Positions 17,720 through 26,430 of a stretch of DNA of 64,000 nt are shown piece after piece. Position 1 is the stretch's first letter; every line of letters begins with the position of its first letter. The DNA comes from Nocardioides humilatus (GTDB lineage: Bacteria > Actinomycetota > Actinomycetes > Propionibacteriales > Nocardioidaceae). The stretch spans positions 1,240,001-1,304,000 of the forward strand of contig NZ_VUJV01000003.1 in assembly GCF_008373755.1 (NCBI RefSeq). The letters are read 5' to 3'. The notes under the pieces were generated by a model. The model saw nothing but the letters and a program-made list of their open reading frames with translations, made no database searches and had not been told where the DNA came from. The position numbers and the translations under genes are program-made.

Positions 17720-19342
17720 CTAGGCGGGCGCGCTCGCCAGCGCGCGGATCCGGGCGTCGAGGTCGCGACGCCCGGTGCGGTCGACGACCACCTCGATGAC
17801 CTCGATGCCGCCGTTGGGGCTGGCCAGCGCCTGCTCCAGCTCGGGGCGTGACGTGACGCGCAGGTGCGCGGTGCGGGTCGCGGCGCAGAGGCTGGCGAGG
17901 TCGGCGCCGTGCGGTGTCCCGAAGAGCCGCTCGAACGGCTCGGCCAGCTCCGGTGCGCCCTGCTCGAGCATGGAGAAGATCGCGCCGCCGTCGTCGTTGA
18001 CGACCACGATCGTCAGGTCGGGGCGGGCCTCGTCGGGGCCCAGCACCAACGACGACTGGTCGTGGAGGAACGTCACGTCGCCCATAAGCGCGACGGCGCG
18101 CGACGTTCGGCGCCGACCGATCGCGGCCCCGATGGCCGTGCTGATCGTGCCGTCGATGCCGGACAGGCCGCGGTTGGCGATCACCAGCCGGTGCTCGGCG
18201 ACCGGCGCGGACGGCGCCATGACGTCGAGGTCGCGGATCGGGCTGGACGCACCGACGACCAAGAGGCTCTCCGCGGGCATGGCAGCGGCGACGACCGCCG
18301 CGACGTCGTACGGCGTCAGGGTCGGCTCGCCTGTCAGCAGCCGGTCGATGCGCCGACCGAGCTCGGTGTCGGCCTCCTTCCACCGCGCGAACCAGGCCGG
18401 GTCGTCGAGATCGGCGTCGGGGACGCCCTCGAGCTCCCGCGACCCCGGTGGCCGCACGGGCCAGACACCGCGCCCGGGGACGACGAGGACCTCGACATCG
18501 GACCGCGCGAGCAGCCGCGTGACCGGGCGGGACAGCGTCGGGCGGCCGAACACCACGACGCGCTCGATCTCGGCGCCGAGGTCGGTGCCCAGGAGCAGGC
18601 GGTAGGTGCGCAGCGCCTGGCTACCGCGCCGCGCGCCGCTCGACGGCTCGGCGAGGAGCGGCCAGCCCGCCTTCTCGGCCAGCAGCCGTGCCCGGGGACC
18701 GGCATCGTCTCCGGCCACCACGACGGTGCGGGGGCCGAGCGGGAGGCGTCTCGATACGGGCTCCGCTCGTTCCTCGCTCCGCCCTACTCGACGAGCCAAC
18801 TCCGCCGCCACGGCCGCTGGTTGAGGTGCGAGCGAAGCGAGCCTCGAAACCAAGGCACCCGGCACCAGCGGCTCGTCCAGCCGGACGTTGACGTGCAGCG
18901 GGCCGGGGGTGTCCCAGGGGACGGCGTCGAGGTCGGCGAGGTCGGCGACGTCGTACGTCGGGACCAGCGGACCGAAGATCCCGACCTGGTCGGTGGTCTG
19001 GTTGGCCCCCGTCGCCATCAGGCGCGTGGGCCGGTCCGCGCTGACCACCACCATCGGGACCGCGGCATGCGCTGCCTCGAGCACCGCTGGGTGCAGGTTG
19101 GCGACCGCGGTGCCGGACGTGCAGATCACCGCGGCGCGAGCGCCGACCTTGGTGAGGCCGAGGGCGAGGAACCCGGCAGAGCGCTCGTCGATCCGGGTGT
19201 GGAGATCCAGCTCGCGTGCCCAGACGGCGAACGCGAGCGGAGCGTTGCGCGAGCCCGGGGCCAGGACGACCTCAGAGATGCCGACGGCGGCGAGCCGGTC
19301 GACGACGGCCGCACCCAGGTCGACACCGCTGATCCCGCTCAC
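17720..19342 (-). CDS. menD: 2-succinyl-5-enolpyruvyl-6-hydroxy-3-cyclohexene-1-carboxylate synthase
   Basis: A 540-residue ThDP enzyme that condenses isochorismate and 2-oxoglutarate in menaquinone synthesis. The N-terminal VVLAPGSRNAPLAFAVW and the ThDP-binding ALMGDVTFLHDQSSLV and VVVNDDGGAIFSMLEQ segments are present. The start is the GTG at 19342, which overlaps the menC TGA (GTGA); the frame continues into menC but that part is not conserved. Residues about 163-200, joining the first and middle domains, are encoded by two REP-like palindromes (18748-18797, 18814-18855). Confidence 0.95.
   Translation of the reverse strand: MSGISGVDLGAAVVDRLAAVGISEVVLAPGSRNAPLAFAVWARELDLHTRIDERSAGFLALGLTKVGARAAVICTSGTAVANLHPAVLEAAHAAVPMVVVSADRPTRLMATGANQTTDQVGIFGPLVPTYDVADLADLDAVPWDTPGPLHVNVRLDEPLVPGALVSRLASLAPQPAAVAAELARRVGRSEERAEPVSRRLPLGPRTVVVAGDDAGPRARLLAEKAGWPLLAEPSSGARRGSQALRTYRLLLGTDLGAEIERVVVFGRPTLSRPVTRLLARSDVEVLVVPGRGVWPVRPPGSRELEGVPDADLDDPAWFARWKEADTELGRRIDRLLTGEPTLTPYDVAAVVAAAMPAESLLVVGASSPIRDLDVMAPSAPVAEHRLVIANRGLSGIDGTISTAIGAAIGRRRTSRAVALMGDVTFLHDQSSLVLGPDEARPDLTIVVVNDDGGAIFSMLEQGAPELAEPFERLFGTPHGADLASLCAATRTAHLRVTSRPELEQALASPNGGIEVIEVVVDRTGRRDLDARIRALASAPA
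18748..18797. repeat. REP-like palindrome A inside menD
   Basis: The segment runs from GTCTCGATACGGGCTCC through CGCTCGTTCCTCGCTCCGC to CTACTCGACGAGCC. It is the imperfect palindrome type (gtatcgaga...tcgagtag) that I recall as frequent between genes in Nocardioides and related genera. Here it lies within an open frame. Confidence 0.7.
18814..18855. repeat. REP-like palindrome B inside menD
   Basis: The segment begins CCGCTGGTTGAGGTGCGAG, continues CGAAGCGAGCCTCGAAACC and ends CAAGG. The same sequence occurs in reverse complement at 47256-47304, with a changed centre, between two convergent genes. A and B together code for a linker of about 38 residues of MenD. Confidence 0.85.
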
Positions 19343-20292
19343 GAGCGACCATCCTGCTGCAGCAGGCGGCAGGCGGCGAGGCGGGTCTCCCACCACGCGA
19401 TCCGGTCGGGGGCCGCGGCCAGCCGGTCGAGGGCGGCTTCGTCGACCGCGGGGCTCCCGATCCGGAGCGCACCGTCGACCGGGAGCAAGGGGCTCGTTGC
19501 CACGTCGTCGGTCAGCAGCTGCACGGTCGCGAGGCCACAGGCGTAGGGCAGCTCGGGAAGCGCCGCAGCCAGTGCGATGCCGGCGGCGATACCGACGGAG
19601 GTCTCCAGCGCCGAGGACACGACGACCGGCAGCCCGATCTCCTCGGCGATCCGCAGGCAGGCGCGGACTCCGCCGAGCGGCTGGACCTTGAGCACGGCGA
19701 TGTCGGCCGCCTCGAGGTCGCGCACCCGGTAGGGGTCAGCGGCTCGTCGGATCGACTCGTCGGCCGCGATCGGCACCTGCACGCGGCGCCGTACGGCGGC
19801 CAGGTCCTCGACCGTGGCGGTCGGCTGCTCGACGTACTCCAGACCGCCGGCGGCGCGGTCCAGGACCGCGATCGCGCGGACCGCCTCCTCGACCGACCAC
19901 GCTCCGTTGGCGTCGACGCGGATCTTGCCGTCCGGTCCGATCGCGTCGCGCACCGCCTCGAGGCGGGCCTCGTCGTCGGCCAGGGACTGACCCGGCTCGG
20001 CGACCTTGACCTTCGCCGTGCGGCAGCCGCCCTGCAGCACGATCGTGTGCGCCTGCTCGGGGCCGACCGCCGGGACCGTCACGTTGACCGGCACCACGTC
20101 CCGCAGCGGGGCGGGCCAGTCGCCCGCGGCCGCCTCCTCGGCGCACCGCAGCCAGGGCTCGGCCACTGATGTGTCGTACTCCAGGAAGGGGCTCCACTCC
20201 CCCCAACCCGCAGGCCCGCGCACCAGCGCCGCCTCGCGGACCGTCACCCCGCGGAAGCGGGTGCGCATGGGGATCGAGACGACGCGGATCAC
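19339..20292 (-). CDS. menC: o-Succinylbenzoate synthase
   Basis: A 317-residue enolase-superfamily enzyme that dehydrates SHCHC to o-succinylbenzoate. The catalytic lysine pair is in TAKVKVAEPG. The metal ligands follow in order: IRVDANGAWS, LEYVEQP and IAADESIR. The second lysine is in IAVLKVQPLGG. The ATG overlaps the menE stop, and the stop overlaps the menD GTG, giving a tight menE-menC-menD unit. Confidence 0.95.
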   Translation of the reverse strand: MIRVVSIPMRTRFRGVTVREAALVRGPAGWGEWSPFLEYDTSVAEPWLRCAEEAAAGDWPAPLRDVVPVNVTVPAVGPEQAHTIVLQGGCRTAKVKVAEPGQSLADDEARLEAVRDAIGPDGKIRVDANGAWSVEEAVRAIAVLDRAAGGLEYVEQPTATVEDLAAVRRRVQVPIAADESIRRAADPYRVRDLEAADIAVLKVQPLGGVRACLRIAEEIGLPVVVSSALETSVGIAAGIALAAALPELPYACGLATVQLLTDDVATSPLLPVDGALRIGSPAVDEAALDRLAAAPDRIAWWETRLAACRLLQQDGRS

Positions 20293-21296
20293 GCCAGCCC
20301 CCGCAGCGCCTGGCGGTCCGGCTTGCCGTTGGGCAGCAGCGGGATCGCGTCGAGTCGGACGACCTGCCGGGGCGCCCAGGCGCGCGGGTAGGCCTCGGCA
20401 ACCCAGTCCCGCAGCTCGTCGCTAGCGGCGCCACCGACCACAAACGCGACAACCCGGTTGCCCCACTCCTCGTCGGGCACACCGAGCACCTCGGCGGCGG
20501 CGACGTCGGGGTGCTCCCGCAGCCGCGCCGCGACGGCGACCGCGGGCACGTTGACTCCGCCGCTCACGACCACGTCGTCGACCCGGCCGAGCACCTGGAG
20601 CCGGCCGTCCTCGTCGAGTCGGCCGGCGTCGGAGGTGCGGTACCACCCGTCGACGAGCGTCTCCGCGGTCAGAGCGGGCTCGTCGACGTACTCCTCGAAG
20701 AGCGTCGGGCCGCCGATCCGGATCCGACCACCCTCACCGACAGCAACGGCCACCCCGTCGAGCGGCAGGCCGTCGTAGACGCACCCGCCGGCGGTCTCGG
20801 CGGCGCCGTACGTCGCCATCACCCGTACGCCGGCCGCACCCGCCCGCGCCCGGAGGGCCGGGTCGATCGGGCCCCCTCCCAGCAGCACGGTATGCGCGCG
20901 ACCCAGGGCGGCGACGGCCGACTCGTCGTCGAGCAGCCGACCCAGCTGCGTGGGCACGAGCGACACGAACCAACCCTCGGCCTCGGGCCAACCGTCGCGC
21001 TCGAGCAGGACCGGCTCGTGGCCGGCGACCAGGGAGCGCACGATCACCTGGATGCCCGCGACGTAGGTCGGCGGGAGTGCCAGCACCCACGGCCCGGTCG
21101 CTCCCAGACGCCGCGCAGAGGCTTCGACGGAGGCGAGCACCGCCCGGCGACGGAGGGCCACCCGCTTCGGCGCGCCGGTCGATCCGGAGGTGGCGACGAC
21201 CAGCCGGACGTCGTCCGGTCCGGCCAACCAGCCGCGGATCTGCTCGACCACGTCGGCCGGATCCCCGGCGGGCGTCAGGTCGAGAGGCGCTGCCAT
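20289..21296 (-). CDS. menE: o-Succinylbenzoate-CoA ligase
   Basis: A 335-residue acyl-adenylate ligase activating o-succinylbenzoate with CoA, shorter than most family members as is usual in actinobacteria. The ATP loop ATSGSTGAPKRVAL, the adenylate motif TYGAAETAGG, the hinge GRVDDVVVSGGVNV and the terminal catalytic lysine in LPNGKPDRQAL are all present. The start MAAPLDLTP (21296) is chosen; the frame upstream overlaps the divergent transporter gene. Confidence 0.94.
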   Translation of the reverse strand: MAAPLDLTPAGDPADVVEQIRGWLAGPDDVRLVVATSGSTGAPKRVALRRRAVLASVEASARRLGATGPWVLALPPTYVAGIQVIVRSLVAGHEPVLLERDGWPEAEGWFVSLVPTQLGRLLDDESAVAALGRAHTVLLGGGPIDPALRARAGAAGVRVMATYGAAETAGGCVYDGLPLDGVAVAVGEGGRIRIGGPTLFEEYVDEPALTAETLVDGWYRTSDAGRLDEDGRLQVLGRVDDVVVSGGVNVPAVAVAARLREHPDVAAAEVLGVPDEEWGNRVVAFVVGGAASDELRDWVAEAYPRAWAPRQVVRLDAIPLLPNGKPDRQALRGLA

Positions 21297-21345
21297 GGGG
21301 ACGAGGTTAGTAATTCGGTGGCCGCTGTCGGCGGTCTGGGGTGAA

Positions 21346-22668
21346 ATGCACGGAGTGACGACCACACTCCCGGGTGACCAGCGTGGTTTCTTCGCCCGAC
21401 TGATCCCACCAACGCCGCTGTCGCGAAGCCTCGCGACGCAGTCGATGCTGTTCTCGACCGGCGAGGGTGCGTTCAACACGGGGAGCGCGGTCTTCCTGAC
21501 CCAGGTCGTCGGCATGTCGGCCGCGCAGGTCGGCCTCGCCCTGACGCTGGTCGGCGTCGCGGAGTTCCTCTTCGCCTACCCGGCCGGCCGCATCGTCGAC
21601 CGGCTCGGGCCCAAGCGGATGTGGGCGGGCAGCACCGTCGGTCGGGCCGGGTGCTTCGTCGCGCTGCCCTTCGTCGACGGCTTCCAGCAATACCTGATGG
21701 TCGGCGTCGTCTTCGCCATCTTCGGCTCGATCGGCGGGGCGAGCCACGGCTCCTACGTCCTCGACGTGCTGCCGCCCGACGAGCGCGTCGAGACCCGCGC
21801 CTACATGTACTCCTCGCTCAACCTCGGCTTCACCCTCGGTGCCGCAATCGGCGGCGTCGCGCTGGCGACGGGCAGCCTGACCGTCGTCCAATACACGCCG
21901 TGGTTCGCGGCGGTGCTCATGCTGGCCAACGGGTTCTGGGTCACCAAGCTGCCCGCCGCGCCCCACGACCTCCGGGTAGCCAGCGGCGAGCAACGCGTGA
22001 AGCCCCCCGGCCCTGGCCCCACCCGCAACATCGGCTGGATGCTGACGAGCTTCTTCACCGGCACCCTGTGGACCAACCAGGTCCTGCTCAACGTCGTGAT
22101 CCCGTTGTGGCTGGTCGAGGCCACCGACGCACCTCGTGTGCTGCTGGCATTCCTCTTCGGCACCAACACCGTGCTCTGCATCTTCCTGCCGGCCTACACC
22201 GCCAGGGGCGTGCGAACGCTGCAGGACGCGCTGCGCTACACGTGGTGGTCGACCGCCTTCTTCGTGGGGTCGTGCCTCATCACGATGGTCACGCACTCGA
22301 CGGTGGGCCTGGTCACCGTGTTCCTGGTCTGGCTCGGCCACGTGACGGTCACCGGTGCCGAGCTGGCGATCTCAGGAGCGAGCTGGGCTTTCGAGGCCGA
22401 GCTGATGGACCCGCTCCGACGGGGCGAATACCAAGGCGTCGGCGAGGTCAGCCGGGCGCTCGGCGGCCAGTGGGCCCCGTGGCTCTACACCGGGCTGGCG
22501 CTGTCCTGGATCGGTGGCAGCGAAGGGTGGCTGGTCATCGCCGGCATCATCGTCGTCGCGACGCTCGGGATCGGTCCGTCGGTGCGAATGGCGGAGCGGT
22601 TCCGCGACACCCACTTCCCCACCGAGCCCATCGGCGACCCGGTCGACCTGACGCCAGAGTCGGCGTAG
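21346..22668 (+). CDS. MFS transporter, first of a tandem pair
   Basis: A 440-residue, 12-helix major facilitator protein. The intracellular loop after helix 2 reads GRIVDRLGPKRMWAG, the usual G-x3-D-x2-G-x-[KR]-[KR] motif. It is clearly paralogous to the next gene: both share LLNVVIPLWLVE, TDAPRVLLA and FGTNT. ATG start 49 bp from the divergent menE start, with GGGGTG just upstream. Substrate unknown; the position among men genes is not by itself evidence of a role in quinone metabolism. Confidence 0.88.
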   Translation: MHGVTTTLPGDQRGFFARLIPPTPLSRSLATQSMLFSTGEGAFNTGSAVFLTQVVGMSAAQVGLALTLVGVAEFLFAYPAGRIVDRLGPKRMWAGSTVGRAGCFVALPFVDGFQQYLMVGVVFAIFGSIGGASHGSYVLDVLPPDERVETRAYMYSSLNLGFTLGAAIGGVALATGSLTVVQYTPWFAAVLMLANGFWVTKLPAAPHDLRVASGEQRVKPPGPGPTRNIGWMLTSFFTGTLWTNQVLLNVVIPLWLVEATDAPRVLLAFLFGTNTVLCIFLPAYTARGVRTLQDALRYTWWSTAFFVGSCLITMVTHSTVGLVTVFLVWLGHVTVTGAELAISGASWAFEAELMDPLRRGEYQGVGEVSRALGGQWAPWLYTGLALSWIGGSEGWLVIAGIIVVATLGIGPSVRMAERFRDTHFPTEPIGDPVDLTPESA

Positions 22669-22673
22669 CATTG

Positions 22674-22687
22674 TCTTGATGTCAAGA
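22674..22687. promoter_or_regulatory. Palindrome spanning the second MFS start codon
   Basis: TCTTGATGTCAAGA is a 14-bp palindrome (arms TCTTGA and TCAAGA around TG) that contains the ATG at 22679. The shape is that of MarR-type operators. No marR gene lies nearby, so the assignment is tentative. Confidence 0.45.
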
Positions 22688-23959
22688 TACTTGCCCGCGC
22701 GGGTCGCGCGCCTGGCCGGACCGACGCCGCTGGTCCGTCGGCTGTCCGCGCAGTCGGTGCTGTCCGCCTTCGGCGACGGCGTCTTCCTCACCGGCAGCGC
22801 GGTCTTCTTCACCCAGATCGTGGGGTTGTCGGCCGCCCAGGTCGGCCTCGGCCTCACGATCGCGGGCGTCGCGACGTTCGCGCTCGCCGTACCTCTCGGC
22901 AAGCTCAGCGACATCTACGGCGCGAAACGGGTCTGGTGGATCGCCTCGCTCATCGAGGCGCTGCTCTACCTGGTGTGGCTCACGATCGGCGGGCTGCCCA
23001 GCTTCATCGTGATGACGATCGGCCTCGAGCTCGTGTCGACCGCCAGTCGCGCGGCCCGCAACGCCTACCGCTTCGACGTGTTCCCGCGTGAGGAGCGGGT
23101 CAGCTCCAACGCCTACTTCCGCGCCGCCCGCAACGTCGGCTACACGCTCGGCGCCCTGCTGGCCGGCGTCGCGCTCGCGACCAACAGCAACGACGTCATC
23201 CGCGCGGTGCCGGTCATCACCGCGGCGCTCCTGCTGCTCAACGCGCTGCTCGTCTCCCGGCTGCCCCGCGCCGCCCACCACGTCGAGGCCGAGACCGCTC
23301 TCGAGACCGCGCTCGACGCCGCCCTCGACGGCCCCGATCGCCGCAGCGCCCTGCGCAACCGCGGCTACGTCGCCATGTCGATCTTCGGCGGCGTCCTGGC
23401 CACCCACCAGGTCCTGCTCAACGTCGTGATCCCGCTGTGGCTCGTCGAGGAGACCGACGCGCCGCGGGTGCTCCTCGCCTGGCTGTTCGGCACCAACACC
23501 GTGATGGCCGTCGCGCTCCAGGTCGCCGCCGCGCGCGGCATCACCACCGTTGCCGACTCGCTGCGCGCGCAACGCCGCGGCGCCTTCTTCTTCGTCCTCT
23601 CCTGCGGCATCGTCCTGGTCACCCACGACACGGTCGGCTGGGTCACCATCGCGCTGGTCTGGCTCGGCCACGTCACGGTCACCGGCGCCGAGCTGTTCAA
23701 CTCGGCTGGCGAGTGGGGCCTCCAGGCCGAGCTGTCCGATCCCGCCCGCCGCGGCGAATACCAAGGCGTCTCCCAGCTCGGCTACACCCTGGGGTCGGTG
23801 TGGGCGCCGGCGCTCTACACCTTCCTCGCGATGTCGTGGGGCACGCCCGGCTGGATCGTCATCGCCGCCATCGTCTTGGTGGCCGCGGTGCTCATCCACC
23901 CGGCCGCCCGCGCGGCCGAGCGCCACCTGGCCGAGCAGGGCATCACCCAGCCCGCATGA
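22679..23959 (+). CDS. MFS transporter, second of a tandem pair
   Basis: A 426-residue, 12-helix major facilitator protein paralogous to its upstream neighbour, with GKLSDIYGAKRVWW as the loop 2-3 motif. The chosen start is the ATG at 22679; an adjacent TTG one codon upstream is possible. Between the halves is a longer loop (ETALETALDAALDGPDRRSALRN region) absent from the first copy. No Shine-Dalgarno is evident; translation may depend on the upstream gene, which ends 10 bp earlier. Confidence 0.88.
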   Translation: MSRYLPARVARLAGPTPLVRRLSAQSVLSAFGDGVFLTGSAVFFTQIVGLSAAQVGLGLTIAGVATFALAVPLGKLSDIYGAKRVWWIASLIEALLYLVWLTIGGLPSFIVMTIGLELVSTASRAARNAYRFDVFPREERVSSNAYFRAARNVGYTLGALLAGVALATNSNDVIRAVPVITAALLLLNALLVSRLPRAAHHVEAETALETALDAALDGPDRRSALRNRGYVAMSIFGGVLATHQVLLNVVIPLWLVEETDAPRVLLAWLFGTNTVMAVALQVAAARGITTVADSLRAQRRGAFFFVLSCGIVLVTHDTVGWVTIALVWLGHVTVTGAELFNSAGEWGLQAELSDPARRGEYQGVSQLGYTLGSVWAPALYTFLAMSWGTPGWIVIAAIVLVAAVLIHPAARAAERHLAEQGITQPA

Positions 23960-23987
23960 GCGTCGCCGGGCCTGATTAGATCCTCAG

Positions 23988-24869
23988 GTGGCTACCCCCG
24001 CTCACTGGCTCACCGGCGCTCGCCCCCGCACCCTCCCTGCGGCGGTCGCGCCGGTCGTCGCCGGCACCGGCGTCGCGGCGTACGACGGGGAGCTGGTCGT
24101 GTGGAAGGCGCTGCTCGCCCTCGTGGTGAGCCTCGCGCTCCAGGTGGGGGTCAACTACGCCAACGACTACTCCGACGGCATCCGCGGCACCGACGACGAC
24201 CGGGTCGGCCCGCTGCGGCTGGTCGGCTCGGGCCTCGCGACGCCGAGGGCCGTCAAGCGAGCCGCCTTCCTCGCCTTCGGCGTGGCCGGTGTCGCGGGCG
24301 TCGTCCTCGCCGCCACCAGCGCCTGGTGGCTGATCGCGGTCGGAGCCGTCTGCGTCCTCGCGGCGTGGTTCTACACCGGCGGCTCGAAGCCCTACGGCTA
24401 CCTCGGTCTCGGCGAGGTCATGGTGTTCGTGTTCTTCGGCCTCGTGGCCGTGGTGGGCACCACCTTCGTGCAGACCGAGGAGTGGGGCGATGCCGGCTGG
24501 GCTGCCCTGATCGCCGGCTCCGGGGTCGGCGCCCTGGCCTGCGCGATCCTCGTCGCCAACAACCTGCGCGACATCCCGACCGACACGGTCGCCGGCAAGA
24601 TCACGCTCGCCGTACGACTGGGTGATCGTCGTACCCGCGGCTTCTACGCGGTCCTCGTCGCCCTGGCCGTCGTGGCGCTCGCCGGCGTCGCGGCACTCAC
24701 CACCCCGTGGGCGCTGCTCGGCCTGCCGTTCCTGGCCTTCGCGCTGCCCGCGACCCGCATCGTGCTGGGTGGAGCGGTCGGCCCGGGCCTGATCCCGGTC
24801 CTGCAGCAGACCGGCCTCGCCGAGCTGCTGTGGGCCGTCGGCTGCGGCATCGGTCTCGCCGTCGCCTGA
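23988..24869 (+). CDS. menA: 1,4-Dihydroxy-2-naphthoate polyprenyltransferase
   Basis: A 293-residue UbiA-family membrane prenyltransferase that attaches the isoprenoid tail to DHNA. The first aspartate-rich motif is [17 protein letters not shown] and the second lies in [15 protein letters not shown]; about eight to nine transmembrane helices are apparent. GTG start. It follows the MFS pair on the same strand after 28 bp. Confidence 0.95.
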   Translation: MATPAHWLTGARPRTLPAAVAPVVAGTGVAAYDGELVVWKALLALVVSLALQVGVNYANDYSDGIRGTDDDRVGPLRLVGSGLATPRAVKRAAFLAFGVAGVAGVVLAATSAWWLIAVGAVCVLAAWFYTGGSKPYGYLGLGEVMVFVFFGLVAVVGTTFVQTEEWGDAGWAALIAGSGVGALACAILVANNLRDIPTDTVAGKITLAVRLGDRRTRGFYAVLVALAVVALAGVAALTTPWALLGLPFLAFALPATRIVLGGAVGPGLIPVLQQTGLAELLWAVGCGIGLAVA

Positions 24870-24881
24870 GCCGGAACGTCT

Positions 24882-25145
24882 CTAGTCGACGTCTTCCTTG
24901 GCCCGCTGCTCCTCGAGCTTCTGGGTGACCTTGGCTGCGCGGCCCTCGACCTTGACGGCGAACTTCTCGCGCTGACGCTCGAGCAGGTAGAAGGAGGCGA
25001 CGCCGCTGACGAGGAACGCGATCGCCACGGCCCAGATCACCGGCACGTCCTGGGTGATCAGGTACCAGACCGTCGTCACGACGACGAACGATCCGATGAA
25101 CAGGCCCAGGCGCATCAGGGTGTAGATCCAGAACTCCTTCACCAC
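24882..25145 (-). CDS. DUF4229 family membrane protein
   Basis: An 87-residue protein with two transmembrane helices (about 10-30 and 37-55) followed by a charged, coiled-coil-like cytoplasmic tail (RQREKFAVKVEG...KLEEQRAKEDVD). The N-terminus (EFWIYTLMRLGLFIG) is typical of the actinobacterial DUF4229 family found next to menA and ccs genes. It converges on menA. Function unknown. Confidence 0.82.
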   Translation of the reverse strand: MVKEFWIYTLMRLGLFIGSFVVVTTVWYLITQDVPVIWAVAIAFLVSGVASFYLLERQREKFAVKVEGRAAKVTQKLEEQRAKEDVD

Positions 25146-25220
25146 TCCAGGGTAGGCGGAGTCAGACGAGTGTTCTCAATCCGTGACCGCGCGTGACCAG
25201 CCACGATCTACCCTGGAGTC

Positions 25221-25439
25221 GTGCTCAAGCTCTTGGTGGTCGTCCTGGTCTTCGCGGCCGTGACGTACTTCGTCACCCGAGCCCTCCAGGAGCGCACCGC
25301 AGGTCAGCGACCGAACCTCCCGCGGCCGCGGGCGCCGAAGCGGCCGAGCGAGCCGCCGCGGCAGATCGCACCCGACGACGACGAGGACTTCCTGCGCGAC
25401 CTCGACCGGAAGCGGCTCAACCCGCCGGAAGACGGCTGA
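25221..25439 (+). CDS. Small single-pass membrane protein
   Basis: A 72-residue protein with one N-terminal transmembrane helix (KLLVVVLVFAAVTYFVT) and a Pro/Arg-rich then acidic cytoplasmic tail (DDDEDFLRDLDRKRLN). GTG start with CTGGAG just upstream. Its 3' end overlaps the convergent ccsB by 23 bp. It belongs to no family I can name; its position by the cytochrome c maturation genes may be incidental. Confidence 0.7.
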   Translation: MLKLLVVVLVFAAVTYFVTRALQERTAGQRPNLPRPRAPKRPSEPPRQIAPDDDEDFLRDLDRKRLNPPEDG

Positions 25440-26430
25440 CGCCCGCCTTCACGGGACCCTCGATTGCATACGAGTGCTGGCTCGTGGTCGAGAAGTAGTT
25501 GATCCCGATGAAGTTGAACCACAGCGTCGCGAGCCCGATCAGGGCGAGGATCGCGGCGTTGCGGCCCTTCCACCCGGCGGTGGCTCGGGCGTGGAGGTAG
25601 CCGGCGTAGACCACCCAGGTGATGAACGCCCACACCTCCTTCGGGTCCCAGTTCCAGTAGCGCGACCACGCCTCGTGGGCCCAGATCGGGCCGGTGATGA
25701 GCACCGCGAAGGTCCACACCGGGAAGGCGAAGGCGTGCACCCGGTAGGCGATCTTGTCGAGCGAGACCAGGTCGGGGACGCGGGCCATCCAGCCCTGGGT
25801 CGCCTTCGCGGAGTCGCCGGCGCGCGCCTTGAGCAGGTAGACGAGCGAGGCCATGCCGCCGAGCGTGAACGCGCCGGTCGCGATGATCGCGGCCACGACG
25901 TGGATCACGAGCCAGTAGGAGTTGAGCGCCTCGCGCAGCGGCTGCACCGGCTCATGCAGCCAGATCACCGCGATCATCAAGGTGGTCAGCACGAAGCCGA
26001 CGACCAACGGCGCCAGCCAGTCGAGACGGAACTTCCGGTAGAGCGCGAGGTACATGACGGCCACCACGAAGGTGCCGGTCGTCGTGAACTCATACATGTT
26101 GCCCCACGGCACCCGGTTGGGGTCCGCGGCCATCCCGCGCCCGACCAGGGCGACCAGGTGGGCGCCGGCGGCGATGCAGGTGACGAGGAAGCCGAGCCGG
26201 CCCAGGAAGGCGACCCGCTCCCCCGGCGTACGACGACCGTCCGACTCGGGCGCAGCCGCGACCTCGCTCTCGCCGCCGTCCGCGGCGGCCCCCACGAGCG
26301 CAGCCTCGCGCGGCGCGACCTGACGCAGCGCGGCCCACTCGGCCAGGTGCACCAGCAGCGCGATGAAGTAGGCGAGCCCGGCCGCAGCGACGGCCTGGTT
26401 GCTCAGGGTCTCCCAGGCAGCGTTGCTCAC
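25417..26430 (-). CDS. ccsB: Cytochrome c biogenesis protein CcsB (ResC/CcsA family)
   Basis: A 337-residue polytopic protein that, with ResB, carries heme across the membrane and attaches it to apocytochrome c (system II). The tryptophan-rich heme-handling motif is in SRYWNWDPKEVWAF, and conserved histidines lie in adjacent helices. The variable loop at about 55-80 is acidic. GTG start overlapping the resB stop. Last gene of the hemL-phosphatase-resA-ccdA-resB-ccsB unit. Confidence 0.93.
   Translation of the reverse strand: MSNAAWETLSNQAVAAAGLAYFIALLVHLAEWAALRQVAPREAALVGAAADGGESEVAAAPESDGRRTPGERVAFLGRLGFLVTCIAAGAHLVALVGRGMAADPNRVPWGNMYEFTTTGTFVVAVMYLALYRKFRLDWLAPLVVGFVLTTLMIAVIWLHEPVQPLREALNSYWLVIHVVAAIIATGAFTLGGMASLVYLLKARAGDSAKATQGWMARVPDLVSLDKIAYRVHAFAFPVWTFAVLITGPIWAHEAWSRYWNWDPKEVWAFITWVVYAGYLHARATAGWKGRNAAILALIGLATLWFNFIGINYFSTTSQHSYAIEGPVKAGVSRLPAG

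Noticed and set aside
19343-19396. Upstream extension of menD to an ATG-like start at 19396
   Set aside because: The extra 18 residues lie inside menC and are not MenD-like; the GTGA overlap at 19342 fits the operon.
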